The notes under the pieces were generated by a model. The model did no database searches. It was not told where the DNA came from and worked only from the letters and a program-made list of their open reading frames with translations. Shown in pieces: positions 1 through 8,866 of a DNA stretch of 18,127 nucleotides. Source of the DNA: an uncultured Clostridia bacterium (lineage in GTDB: Bacteria; Bacillota; Clostridia; TANB77; CAG-508); contig CALXJN010000008.1 in NCBI GenBank assembly GCA_944388635.1, forward strand, positions 1 to 18,127, in the 5' to 3' direction. Numbering within the stretch: position 1 is the stretch's first letter; the number at the start of each line of letters is the position of its first letter. The position numbers were made by a program, and so were the translations under genes.

Positions 1-363
1 CCAGACTGGTCAATGGAAACAGATATCTCTTCTAATTTAGAATGGGGAAGATATTTGTATTATAATATAGTATCACTTGGAGAACAAAAAAGCTTTTCTT
101 TCTATTTTTCAGATGATAAACAAATTATACAAAATTGGTTTGAGGACATGCTAACAAAAAGAATAACATTTAGATTATTTGAAAGAAATAATATGTTTGA
201 AGCAGTATCTTCAACTAAGATAAGAAACGCATTTTTGGAAGGAGATAAAGCATATATTGAAAAGAGTTGTCCAAACGCAGTAATAAAAAGATTTGACATA
301 ATAAAGGAAATAATAAAAAAAGTATATGAAAGCCCAAAATCGGACTATGTAATGGAGGAATGA
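1..363 (+). CDS. Nucleotidyltransferase-like protein, C-terminal part (5' end outside window)
   Basis: The reading frame is open from the first base of the window (P-D-W-S-M...), so the gene starts upstream and only about 120 C-terminal residues are seen. The segment F-E-A-V-S-S-T-K-I-R-N-A-F-L-E-G-D resembles the C-terminal (I)SSTxIR signature of the cytidylyltransferase-like superfamily (NadD, NMN adenylyltransferase and relatives), in which Ser, Thr and Arg contact the nucleotide phosphates. It is followed by a helix with Cys-Pro and a short basic tail. The exact substrate cannot be told from this fragment. It ends at TGA, five bases before the queA start codon, so the two genes are probably co-transcribed; the queA ribosome binding site (GGAGG, 354-358) lies inside this gene. 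The family call rests on one motif and should be checked with the full-length protein. Confidence 0.6.
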   Translation, partial: PDWSMETDISSNLEWGRYLYYNIVSLGEQKSFSFYFSDDKQIIQNWFEDMLTKRITFRLFERNNMFEAVSSTKIRNAFLEGDKAYIEKSCPNAVIKRFDIIKEIIKKVYESPKSDYVMEE

Positions 364-367
364 AATT

Positions 368-1396
368 TTGAAAGTAGAAGACTTTGATTATGAATTACCA
401 GAAGAATTAATTGCACAAACACCAATAAAAAAAAGAGATACATCAAGATTAATGGTGCTTAATAGAAAAAAGCAGACAATAGAATCAAATAAGATATTTT
501 CAGACGTAATAGATTATTTAGAAGAAGGAGATTGCTTAGTTATAAATAATACTAAAGTAATACCAGCAAGACTATACGGAAAAAAAGAAACAGGAGCAAA
601 TATAGAATTCTTATTACTTAAACAATTAGAAGGAGACATTTGGGAAAGTATAGTAAGACCGGGGAATAAATTAAAACCAGGTACAAAAGTATATTTTGGA
701 GAACCCAAAATATTAGAGGCAGAAATTTTAGAAGTTATGCCAGGAGGAACAAGAAAAGTACAATTTACATATCAAGGGATTTTTAATGAGATATTAGATA
801 AAATAGGATTAATGCCTCTGCCACCATATATACATGAAGAATTAAAAGAAAGAGATAGATACCAAACCATATATGCAAAATATGAAGGCTCAGCAGCAGC
901 ACCAACGGCGGGATTACATTTTACAGAAGAACTTCTAAAAAGAATAGAAGAAAAGGGAATAAAGATTGCAAAAGTTACATTACATGTAGGAATAGGTACA
1001 TTTAGACCAGTAAAAGAAGAAAATGTAGAAGAACATGAAATGCATTCAGAACATTTTTATATAAAAAAAGAAGATGTAGACAAGATAAATGAAACAAAGA
1101 AAAATGGAAAAAGAGTCATATCAGTTGGGACAACCTCTTGTAGAGTATTGGAAACAATATCGGACGAAAATGGACTAGTACATGAATGTGAAGAAGACAC
1201 AAGTATATATATTTATCCGGGATATAAATTCAAATGTATAGATGGACTAATTACAAATTTCCACTTACCAAAATCAACTCTTCTAATGTTGGTATCAGCA
1301 CTTGCAGGTAGAGAATTTATATTAAAAGCATACAACCAAGCTGTAAAAGAAAAATTTAGATTTTTCAGTTTTGGAGATGCAATGCTTATATTGTAA
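368..1396 (+). CDS. queA: S-adenosylmethionine:tRNA ribosyltransferase-isomerase (queuosine synthesis)
   Basis: QueA transfers and isomerises the ribosyl part of S-adenosylmethionine onto preQ1 at position 34 of tRNAs with GUN anticodons, giving epoxyqueuosine. The 342-residue protein is full length for the family. It shows the N-terminal D-Y-E-L-P-E-E-L-I-A-Q block with the R-D-x-S-R-L-M-V-L strand, the YEGSAAAPTAGLHFT block (roughly residues 173-187), the H-V-G-I-G-T-F-R-P-V segment with H-E-M-H-S-E, and the G-T-T-S-C-R-V-L-E motif. The start is TTG at 368, nine bases after a GGAGG; no better in-frame ATG with a ribosome binding site is present. tgt, the enzyme that inserts preQ1, lies 12 kb downstream in the same window, so both core queuosine steps are encoded here. 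No in-frame CGG codon occurs and the frame is intact. Confidence 0.95.
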   Translation: MKVEDFDYELPEELIAQTPIKKRDTSRLMVLNRKKQTIESNKIFSDVIDYLEEGDCLVINNTKVIPARLYGKKETGANIEFLLLKQLEGDIWESIVRPGNKLKPGTKVYFGEPKILEAEILEVMPGGTRKVQFTYQGIFNEILDKIGLMPLPPYIHEELKERDRYQTIYAKYEGSAAAPTAGLHFTEELLKRIEEKGIKIAKVTLHVGIGTFRPVKEENVEEHEMHSEHFYIKKEDVDKINETKKNGKRVISVGTTSCRVLETISDENGLVHECEEDTSIYIYPGYKFKCIDGLITNFHLPKSTLLMLVSALAGREFILKAYNQAVKEKFRFFSFGDAMLIL

Positions 1397-1420
1397 TACA
1401 TGAAAAGAGAGGAGATTTTT

Positions 1421-3637
1421 ATGCTAGAACTAAAGAATGTGTCAAAGTATTATTATAGTAAAGGAATTATTACAACTGGACTTACTAAAATAAATTTAGA
1501 AATGAAAATGGGAGAATTTATTGCAATTACAGGTGAGTCTGGAAGTGGAAAAAGTACACTTTTAAATGTAATATCAGGGCTAGATAGCTACGAAGATGGA
1601 GAAATGTACATAAATGGCAAAGAGACAAGCCATTACACAGAAAAAGACTTTGAAGAATATAGAAGAAAGTATATAGCAAATATATTTCAAAATTTTAATC
1701 TCATAAATAGTTATACTGTATATCAAAATGTAGAACTTGTATTACTTTTAAATGGATATAAAAAAAGGCAAATAAAGAAAAAAGTATTAGATATAATAGA
1801 GCAGGTAGGACTTACAAAATTTAAAAATACTAAAGTATCTAAATTATCGGGAGGCCAAAAACAAAGAGTTGCAATCGCAAGGGCAATGGTAAAAGATACA
1901 CCAATTATTGTTGCAGACGAACCAACTGGCAATTTAGATTCAGAATCTGCAAAAGATGTTATAGAGATACTAAGAAAAGTTGCAAAAGATAAATTAGTAA
2001 TTGTTGTAACACATAATTTAGAACAGATAGAAGAGTATGCAACAAGAATTATAAAAATGCATGACGGAAGAATAGTAGAAAATCAAGAAATAAAAAAAGT
2101 AGATAATAATATCAAAGTAGAAGAAAGTAAATATTTTAAAATAACGCTAATTAATAAGTATAGATTAGGAATAAGAAATACCTTTAATATATTCTCTAAA
2201 TTTGTACTACTATTTTTAGTGTTCTTTTTTATAGTATCTGCAATATTTTTAGAATATGGAAGTTTTAAACTCTATGAGAATTTATCAAGTAAAACATCTC
2301 TTTATAGTATGATGTTTGACGATATATCTGAAAATAGGATAATAATAAAGAAAAGTGATAAAACATATTTTACAGAAGAAGACTATAAAAAAATAAAAAA
2401 CTTATCTAATACAGATTATATAGTAGAAAATGATTTATTTATAGATAGAATTTTTTCATTTGAGGCAGATACAGATGATTATAGTTACATGATGTATATG
2501 TCTGGTAATATAAATAGTATAGATAATTTTGAAGGAGCACTGGATATTGGAAGAATGCCAGAAAATGATAACGAAATTGTAGTAATTGCAAGCAAGAAAC
2601 ATAGTTTAATAGAAAATAAGTTGGATGAATTTTTAAATACAGAGTTTACAATAGGAGAAGTAAATATAAGCAATATAAAAGTTGTCGGAGTCAAATATAG
2701 CGAAAATGATAATGACTATAACTTTAAAATTTATGTATCTAATAATATGATAGAAACCTTAAGAGGATATATCAATTCAACAATGTGTGACCTAAAGATA
2801 ATCTTCGAGGAAAACCAGATAAATACAGATATGTATATTAGACTATTACCAAATAAGGAAGTAGAAAAGGGAAAAGTAATAATAGATAGTGCTATTGCTT
2901 CTATGATTTCAAATAAAAGTGTAAAAAATAAAAGTTTAAGCATAAATGTAAGTAATATTTATTATGAAAGTACAATTGATTTAAAAATAGATAATACTTA
3001 TACAAAATCAAATTTTAAAAAATTAACAGGACTTAGTAAATATGATGAAAATAGATATGTAATATTTATGAATGAAGAAGACTATAATTCTCTATACTAT
3101 AAACCTTCATATCAATCTAGTGTATATATAAAAAATGTAGAAGAAATAGAAACTACAATGCAAGAATTAAAAAATCTAGGTCTAATACCAAAAAAGGCAT
3201 CAGATTATGCTATAGATAACTATGGTATGTCAAAACAAATATTAAGAATTACAACAGTTATAGTAACAATAATTGTAATATTTGTATTATTCTTTATTTC
3301 ATACTTTATAATAAGAATAATATTAGCCTCAAGGAAAACATATTATACAACTTTAAGAATACTAGGAGCTACATATAAGAATGTAAGAAGAATACTTGAT
3401 ATAGAGCTATTTATAAATTCGAGCATTGCATTTGCCGTAAGCTTAATACTTATATATCTAGTAAGAGCAAATATTATAGAACTTGAATATATTAAAAACA
3501 TTACAGATTTTATTGGAATTAAAGAATATGTGCTAATGTACTTAGTCTTAGTAGTAATGTCAAGACTAATTTCAAGAAGATTCTCAAAAAAGATATTCAA
3601 AAAAACTGCAATGAATACCTATAAAGAGGAGGTGTAA
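1421..3637 (+). CDS. ABC transporter, ATPase fused to FtsX-type permease (first of a tandem pair)
   Basis: A 738-residue fusion. The N-terminal ~220 residues are a LolD/MacB-like ATPase: Walker A GESGSGKST (38-46), signature L-S-G-G-Q-K-Q, Walker B with D-loop V-A-D-E-P-T-G-N-L-D-S, and the H-loop histidine in V-V-T-H-N. After a linker comes one membrane segment, a roughly 380-residue probably extracytoplasmic region, and three C-terminal membrane segments with the usual FtsX-family layout. I chose ATG 1421 over an in-frame ATG at 1400 because AGAGGAG (1408-1414) is six bases ahead of it; the upstream choice would bury this site. The gene follows queA by 24 bases and is followed at once by a second transporter of the same type, so the two products probably form a heterodimer. 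The substrate is unknown; export of a peptide or lipid, or envelope stress defence, is typical of such proteins. This is the intact comparator for the downstream copy: here the D-loop Thr-Gly is ACT GGC, with no extra base. Confidence 0.88.
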   Translation: MLELKNVSKYYYSKGIITTGLTKINLEMKMGEFIAITGESGSGKSTLLNVISGLDSYEDGEMYINGKETSHYTEKDFEEYRRKYIANIFQNFNLINSYTVYQNVELVLLLNGYKKRQIKKKVLDIIEQVGLTKFKNTKVSKLSGGQKQRVAIARAMVKDTPIIVADEPTGNLDSESAKDVIEILRKVAKDKLVIVVTHNLEQIEEYATRIIKMHDGRIVENQEIKKVDNNIKVEESKYFKITLINKYRLGIRNTFNIFSKFVLLFLVFFFIVSAIFLEYGSFKLYENLSSKTSLYSMMFDDISENRIIIKKSDKTYFTEEDYKKIKNLSNTDYIVENDLFIDRIFSFEADTDDYSYMMYMSGNINSIDNFEGALDIGRMPENDNEIVVIASKKHSLIENKLDEFLNTEFTIGEVNISNIKVVGVKYSENDNDYNFKIYVSNNMIETLRGYINSTMCDLKIIFEENQINTDMYIRLLPNKEVEKGKVIIDSAIASMISNKSVKNKSLSINVSNIYYESTIDLKIDNTYTKSNFKKLTGLSKYDENRYVIFMNEEDYNSLYYKPSYQSSVYIKNVEEIETTMQELKNLGLIPKKASDYAIDNYGMSKQILRITTVIVTIIVIFVLFFISYFIIRIILASRKTYYTTLRILGATYKNVRRILDIELFINSSIAFAVSLILIYLVRANIIELEYIKNITDFIGIKEYVLMYLVLVVMSRLISRRFSKKIFKKTAMNTYKEEV

Positions 3638-3642
3638 TTAAT

Positions 3643-6091
3643 ATGGTAATACTAAAAAATGTAAATAAATATTTTAACAGGCATAAAAGAAACGAAATCC
3701 ATATAATAAATAATACTTCTCTTGAATTTGAAGATGTAGGGTTAGTTGCACTTTTAGGAGAATCAGGAAGCGGAAAGACAACCCTTTTAAATGCAATAGG
3801 TGGGCTAGATAAAGTAAATAAAGGTCAAATCTATATAAATGGTAAGAAAATAACTCATAGAAGAGCAAATACCATAGATAAAATAAGAAACATAAATATT
3901 GGTTATATATTCCAAGACTATAAATTAATAGATAATTTAACAGTATTTGAAAATGTTGCAATAGCATTAAAAATGATAGGCATAAAAGACAAAAAGGAAG
4001 TAGAAAAAAGAGTTAACTATGTGCTAGAAAGTGTAAATATGTATAGATATAGGAATAGACCAGCTAATATGCTTTCAGGAGGAGAAAGACAAAGAGTAGC
4101 TATTGCGAGAGCAATTGTTAAAAATCCAAGTATTGTAATTGCAGATGAGCCAACTCGGAAACTTAGATAGTAAAAACTCACTTGAGGTAATGAATATAAT
4201 AAAAGCGATTTCTAGAGAAAAATTAGTAATACTTGTAACTCACGAAACAGAACTTGCTAAATTTTATGCATCAAGAATAATTGAAATAAAAGACGGAAAA
4301 GTAGAAAAAGACTATAAAAACGATATAAGTGATACTTTAGACTATAGATTAGAAAATAAGATATATTTAAAAGATTTTAAAAATATAGATAGTATAAATA
4401 AAAATAATATAAATATTGATATATATTCGGAAAATAGTGATAAAGTAAATGTAAAATTAGTAATAAAGAAAAATAATATTTATATAGAAGCGGAAAATAA
4501 AAAGGTTGAAGTAGTTGATGAAGATTCAGCAGTAGAGCTTGTTAATGAGCATTATAAAAAGATAGATAAAAGTATTTATCAGGAACATAGCTATAACCTA
4601 GATAAAATTATAGATAAAAATGTCAAGATAAAATCAAAATCAATTTACAGTCTAGGAAAATCTATAATTTCAGGAATAAGAGAAATTGCAGATTATTCTT
4701 TTTTAAGGAAGATACTACTTTTGGGATTTTTTGCAGCTAGTATGTTTATAGTATATTCAGTTTGTAATATAGCAGGAATAAGAAATATAGAAGATACAGA
4801 CTTTATAACTATGAATAAAAATTATTTGCAAGCAGAAAATGTAAAAATAGGAGTAGACAATTTCTTAAAAATAGAAAACTTAGAAGAAGTAGATTATGTT
4901 TTACCGGGAGATAGTAATGTAGATTTAAAAATAAAATTTGATGACTATTACCAAACAGCAATATATGAAATGGCAATATCAGGTTCACTTGTAAGTTTAG
5001 ACGTAATAAACGAGACTAACTTAATATCAGGCAGAATGCCAGAAAACGAATATGAAATTATAGTTGATAAAAAAGTAATAGATAATTTAAGGAATACTGG
5101 AACAGGTCAATACATGGGAATAAAAAGTGAAAGTGAAATTCTAAATAAAGAAGTTTCAGTAGAAAATATGAAAAACTTTACAATAGTAGGCTTTGTGGAT
5201 GAGAAAACTCCTTCAATATATGTAAATAAAAATATATTTATAAATTTACTAAATTCATCCAAAATGACAGAATACAATATGGGCGGAATAGTTATTCAAG
5301 AAGAGGGACAAGTAGAAAAAAGTGAAGTATATGATTATAATTTGTATTTAGATGATATAACACTTACAAAAGGAAGAATGCCAACAGAGGATTATGAGGT
5401 AATCGTAAATGAAACAAATAGGTATCAAATGAAATTAAACAAAACAATTAATACAAAAGTAAATGATACAGAGTTAAAAGTTGTAGGATATTATGAAAGC
5501 AAGACAAATAGAAATGATTACTTAGTAAATAGTAATACCGTAAAATACGATGTAATAAATAAATCAGAAGGGATTACAATATATCCAAAAGACGAAATAA
5601 CTTTAATGCAAAAATTAGAAAACGATTATGGCTTAAATGTAATAAATAGATATGAAACAGATAAAGAAAACTATATAGACTCACAAAAAGAAAGCAAATT
5701 AAGCTCTTTAATATTTGCAGGAATAATACTAGGTATATCATTAATCGAAATATACTTAATGATGAGATCATCATTCTTATCAAGGATAAAGGAAGTCGGA
5801 GTATTAAGAGCAATAGGAGCAAAGAAAAGAGAAATATATAAAAAATTCATAGGAGAAATTATTGCAATAACAACTTGTGCAGGAATGCCAGGGGTAATAC
5901 TTATGACATATATCTTATATACACTCTCTCAAAATACATATTTGTCAAGAACATATATTGTAAATTTCACAACAGTTGGAATAAGCATATTACTTATATA
6001 TGTGTTTAATATACTAGTTGGACTACTTCCACTATTTAAGGTATTAAGAAAAACACCAGCAAAAATACTTGCAAGACACGATATAGAATAA
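3643..6091 (+). CDS. ABC transporter, ATPase fused to FtsX-type permease (second copy), needs +1 frameshift
   Basis: Read with one skipped base (C4156), this is an 815-residue protein like its upstream neighbour. It has Walker A GESGSGKTT near residue 40, signature L-S-G-G-E-R-Q, Walker B and D-loop A-D-E-P-T-G-N-L-D-S, an H-loop T-H-E, a membrane segment near residues 355-375, and a C-terminal FtsX domain with V-G-V-L-R-A-I-G-A-K-K followed by two or three membrane segments. Without the skip, translation enters R-K-L-R and stops at TAG 4168-4170, inside the ATPase and before the D-loop is complete. The skipped C starts an in-frame CGG codon and the next codon, GGA, is the D-loop glycine (Gly172). 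No other lesion is visible over 2.4 kb, which argues against a decayed gene. AGGAGG at 3627-3632 sets the start. It is probably in one operon with the first transporter; the partner substrate is unknown. Confidence 0.85.
4153..4159 (+). other. +1 frameshift site: ACT CGGA, Thr-Gly in an ABC ATPase D-loop
   Basis: The zero frame reads ACT CGG AAA CTT AGA TAG. Skipping C4156 gives ACT GGA AAC TTA GAT, the Thr-Gly-Asn-Leu-Asp of the near-invariant D-loop. The neighbouring transporter encodes the same residues without the extra base. One of seven such sites in the window. Confidence 0.9.
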
Positions 6092-6093
6092 AG

Positions 6094-6289
6094 AAGAAAA
6101 GTAGCTATTTAATTTTGTCGTTTTCCTTGCTGGGGCAGACTCTTAAATTAAATTTATATGAAGTCTGCCCCTACACAGCATAACTTAGCTCTAACTCACT
6201 TCGTTCGAAGAGCCAAGAAAATTCGCCGTCGCTTTCAGCTCCGTTGTTCGCTGCACGGATTCACTTAAAATTAAATAGCTACTTTTCTT
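6094..6289. repeat. MITE-like or structured element with 23-bp perfect inverted ends
   Basis: Positions 6094-6116 and 6267-6289 are perfect 23-bp reverse complements enclosing 150 bp of clearly higher GC content than the surroundings. Inside are a 10-bp perfect hairpin (6132-6141 with 6162-6171, GGGGCAGACT type) and a CTTCG-TT-CGAAG hairpin near 6200. No open reading frame of note is present. Long terminal inverted repeats around a short non-coding core fit a miniature inverted-repeat element; a processed structured RNA, or a bidirectional terminator between the convergent ABC and ytxC genes, is also possible. I cannot see flanking target-site duplications with certainty, so mobility is an inference. 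The rest of 6092-6325 holds nothing else I can name. Confidence 0.6.
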
Positions 6290-6325
6290 TTGTTTCGATC
6301 TGAAAAATTGCAATTAAAAAAACTT

Positions 6326-7156
6326 TCATTTTCTTGCAAAGTCTAACTTATTTTCAGCACATATTTGAATTCTATTTTCAAAAATATTTTTAAGTGTATT
6401 AATAAACTCATCTTCTTTTTTATCAATTAGATGTACAATAAGTTTCTTAGGATTTAAACTAAGAAGAGTATTCAAAGAATAATCATTTGTAGAAAAAGTT
6501 ATATCAGATAAATATTTTGCATTATTCATATTCTCATTCATAGGAATAATATTTTTATTACCATCTAATAATACACTTTCACTATTACAGTAGATTAAAT
6601 GTACAAGAGGTGAGTTAAAAGGACTCATAGATACATATAACCTTAATATATTGATAAATTCACTATACTCTTTTTCTATTAAAAATTTATTAACAGAAAT
6701 ATCAATTACATAATCCAAATTTTTTATATAATTTTGAAGCCTAAAATTTACAAAACCTTCTAAAACCAAAGCTTTATTTTCTTTTACATAATCAAGAATA
6801 GGGTAATAAATTGAAAAATAGTTATCTTCTTTTGAGATAGTATCTGCGTCTAAAAAATTTTTTGCAAAATCTAAGATTTTTTTCTTCTCTTGAGGTGTAA
6901 AATAAAAATAATTATATTCAAGAATTCGCTTTAAAAGTTTTTCCTCATAAAAAAGAAGAATAGTATCGGTTAAAATAGAGGCGATTTTATCATAAAAAAA
7001 GTCAGGATATTCTCCTTTATAATGAATAATAACATTTTCGTACAATTTAAAATTTCTATTAGAAATATAAAGAGAATCTATTTTTAATGAATTAAGTCTA
7101 TCTAGCAAATAAATAATTACATCTGAATTATTAACTTTAATGCATAACGAATTCAT
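6326..7156 (-). CDS. ytxC: YtxC-like sporulation-associated protein
   Basis: A 276-residue protein with no obvious signal peptide or membrane segment. It resembles the YtxC family (putative sporulation protein), especially in the central stretch L-E-G-F-V-N-F-R-L followed by L-D-Y-V-I-D-I-S-V-N-K-F-L-I-E-K-E-Y and an aromatic-rich segment leading to V-H-L-I-Y. Family members are about this long and are found in endospore-forming Firmicutes; their biochemical role is not known to me. The start ATG at 7156 is preceded by GAAAGGGG, eight bases upstream, which is itself buried in a long hairpin (7158-7243). The gene lies downstream of the GH57 gene on the same strand and is separated from it by that hairpin. 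The family call is by recall of conserved words, not by search. Confidence 0.65.
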   Translation of the reverse strand: MNSLCIKVNNSDVIIYLLDRLNSLKIDSLYISNRNFKLYENVIIHYKGEYPDFFYDKIASILTDTILLFYEEKLLKRILEYNYFYFTPQEKKKILDFAKNFLDADTISKEDNYFSIYYPILDYVKENKALVLEGFVNFRLQNYIKNLDYVIDISVNKFLIEKEYSEFINILRLYVSMSPFNSPLVHLIYCNSESVLLDGNKNIIPMNENMNNAKYLSDITFSTNDYSLNTLLSLNPKKLIVHLIDKKEDEFINTLKNIFENRIQICAENKLDFARK

Positions 7157-7157
7157 T

Positions 7158-7243
7158 AAAAAAGCCCCTTTCTGAAAATATATGTATATTATTTACCAAA
7201 GTAAATATATATATACATTATCTTATTCAAAAAGGGATTTTTT
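7158..7243 (-). terminator. Long hairpin with U-tract that also covers the ytxC ribosome binding site
   Basis: On the minus strand, AAAAAATCCCTTTTTGA (from 7243) pairs with TCAGAAAGGGGCTTTTTT (ending at 7158). An inner AT-rich stem (about 7182-7196 with 7201-7217) is closed by a short loop. The shape, a GC-containing stem then six T residues, is that of an intrinsic terminator for the DUF4912-GH57 transcript. The T-tract ends just before the ytxC ATG, and the AGGGG that serves as its ribosome binding site forms part of the 3' arm, so the same hairpin could hold back ytxC translation. Confidence 0.6.
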
Positions 7244-7258
7244 GAAACTTGTTTTAAA

Positions 7259-8853
7259 TTATATGTATATTTTATAATCAATATCAGGAAAGATAGGATC
7301 TTTCTCAGATATATCTTTTAAAAAAGCTAAATCAATTTTATCTTCTTTTATTTGTTGGTAAAGCTTATTAAATCTACCAGTATGGTCTTTTATTCTTCTT
7401 TTAGCATAATCAACCATAGTTCCGGTTTGTAATAATAAAACTCCAATCACTACTTTGAAGAAGCAAAAGCTCTCTTGCACATTGGTTTAAAGCCTTAATT
7501 TTCGTCTTGTTTTTTTCATTCGCAAATTCATTTGCAAGCTCAACCATTCTATCTCCACATTTATGCATATGTCTAATTGTATAATCATTTAAATCATTTA
7601 ACCATACTTCACTATATCCGGTTAGCACCCCAACTTGAACGACAAGGCGTACATTCTTGGATTTCTGGATATTTATCAATATATTCTCCGGGTGTTATTA
7701 ATTTAAAATCACATTTATCATAATAAATCTTTTTAAATAATATGTATAGCCAATATGGACCTTCATACCACCAATGACCAAATAATTCTGCATCATAAGG
7801 ACATAGAATAATAGGAGGGGTATCCATAAATTTTGAAAGATTAGATATTTGTTCTTCTCTTGAATCAAAGAAGTGACCAGCTTGCCTTTCAACAGAATCT
7901 CTAGCCCATTGTAAATCATATATATCCTTATTTTCAGTTTTTCCAGTAATTCTATGATATTTTATACCAGTGTTTACTCTAACGCCATCATAAGTAATAT
8001 ATGGTTTTATATAATCATAGTCAGCATCATAGCCAATATCTCTATAAAATTCACGGTAGTTATAATCTCCTGGGTATCCACAAATAGAACTCCAAACTTG
8101 CTTTGAAGCTTCTATATCACGCCCAAAAGCAGTTATACCAGTTGGAGAAACAATAGGAGCATAAGTTCCATATATAGGAGTAGGGTTAGCATATAAAATA
8201 CCATGTGTTTCTGTAATAACATACTCAATTCCAAATTCTTTTAAATATTTATCAGCTTCTGGTACATACCCACATTCAGGAAGCCAGATTCCACGAGGTT
8301 TTCTTCCAAAATACTTTTCATAGGTTTGAACTCCAACTGCAATTTGTGCTCTTACAGTTTTTTCATTAACATATAAAATAGGGAAGTATCCATGAGTTGC
8401 ACCACAAGTAATAATTTCTAATACTCCAATATCTTGAAAATGTTTAAAACCTTGAATAATATTGCAATTATATACATCCTTAAAAATATGTAAATCAGAA
8501 GTATATCTATCCAAATAATAATGAGATAGAACATTAACTCTAGGATTATCCTTAGTTCTTATAACTTCTTTTTTACATAATTCAATATGTTTTTTCAAAT
8601 AATTAATATATCTTTTTTGTAACAATTTGTTATCAAGCATAGAAAGAAGAGGAGGAGTAAGTGACATTGTAATTCTAAAATCAACTTTTTCCTCTTCTAA
8701 TTTTTTGAAATTTGTAAGTAAAGGAATATATGTCTCAGAGATAGCCTCAAAAAGCCATTCTTCCTCTAAATAATTTTCACTTTCTGGATGATGCACAAAA
8801 GGCAAGTGTGCATGTAAAACGAAACTTACGTAACCTTTTGGATTATTAGTCAT
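7259..8853 (-). CDS. GH57 / DUF1957 1,4-alpha-glucan branching enzyme-like protein, needs two +1 frameshifts
   Basis: Read with two skipped bases (C7620 and C7424), this gives a 530-residue GH57 protein, normal length for the DUF1957 branching-enzyme group. Such enzymes cut alpha-1,4 links and re-form alpha-1,6 branches. Visible motifs are H-A-H-L-P-F-V-H-H near the N terminus, G-I-W-L-P-E-C-G-Y with the nucleophile glutamate, and C-P-Y-D-A-E-L-F-G-H-W-W-Y-E-G with the acid/base aspartate. The C-terminal helical region S-S-W-G-A-N-G-Y-S-E-V-W-L-N-D is rebuilt only by the first skip, and the stretch T-N-G-T-M-V-D-Y-A-K-R-R only by the second. At both sites an in-frame CGG precedes the glycine GGA (Gly412, Gly477). 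The start ATG 8853 has GAGGAA ahead of it. The gene follows the DUF4912 gene by 13 bases, a pairing I recall from other Clostridia. Confidence 0.87.
7421..7427 (-). other. +1 frameshift site: AAC CGGA, Asn-Gly in the GH57 C-terminal region
   Basis: The zero frame reads AAC CGG AAC TAT GGT TGA. Skipping C7424 (or its neighbour C7425, which gives the same result) yields AAC GGA ACT ATG GTT GAT, the T-N-G-T-M-V-D-Y-A-K stretch of the family, and leads 55 codons on to a normal stop at 7259. Confidence 0.88.
7617..7623 (-). other. +1 frameshift site: AAC CGGA, Asn-Gly in GH57 S-S-W-G-x-N-G-Y motif
   Basis: The zero frame reads AAC CGG ATA TAG and stops at once. Skipping C7620 yields AAC GGA TAT AGT GAA GTA TGG, restoring the conserved G-Y-S-E-V-W-L-N of DUF1957-type GH57 proteins. 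Confidence 0.9.
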
Positions 8854-8866
8854 TTGTATTTCCTCA

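Noticed and set aside
1400..1420. Upstream ATG start for the first ABC transporter
   Set aside because: It has no ribosome binding site, and the AGAGGAG that serves ATG 1421 would be inside the coding region.
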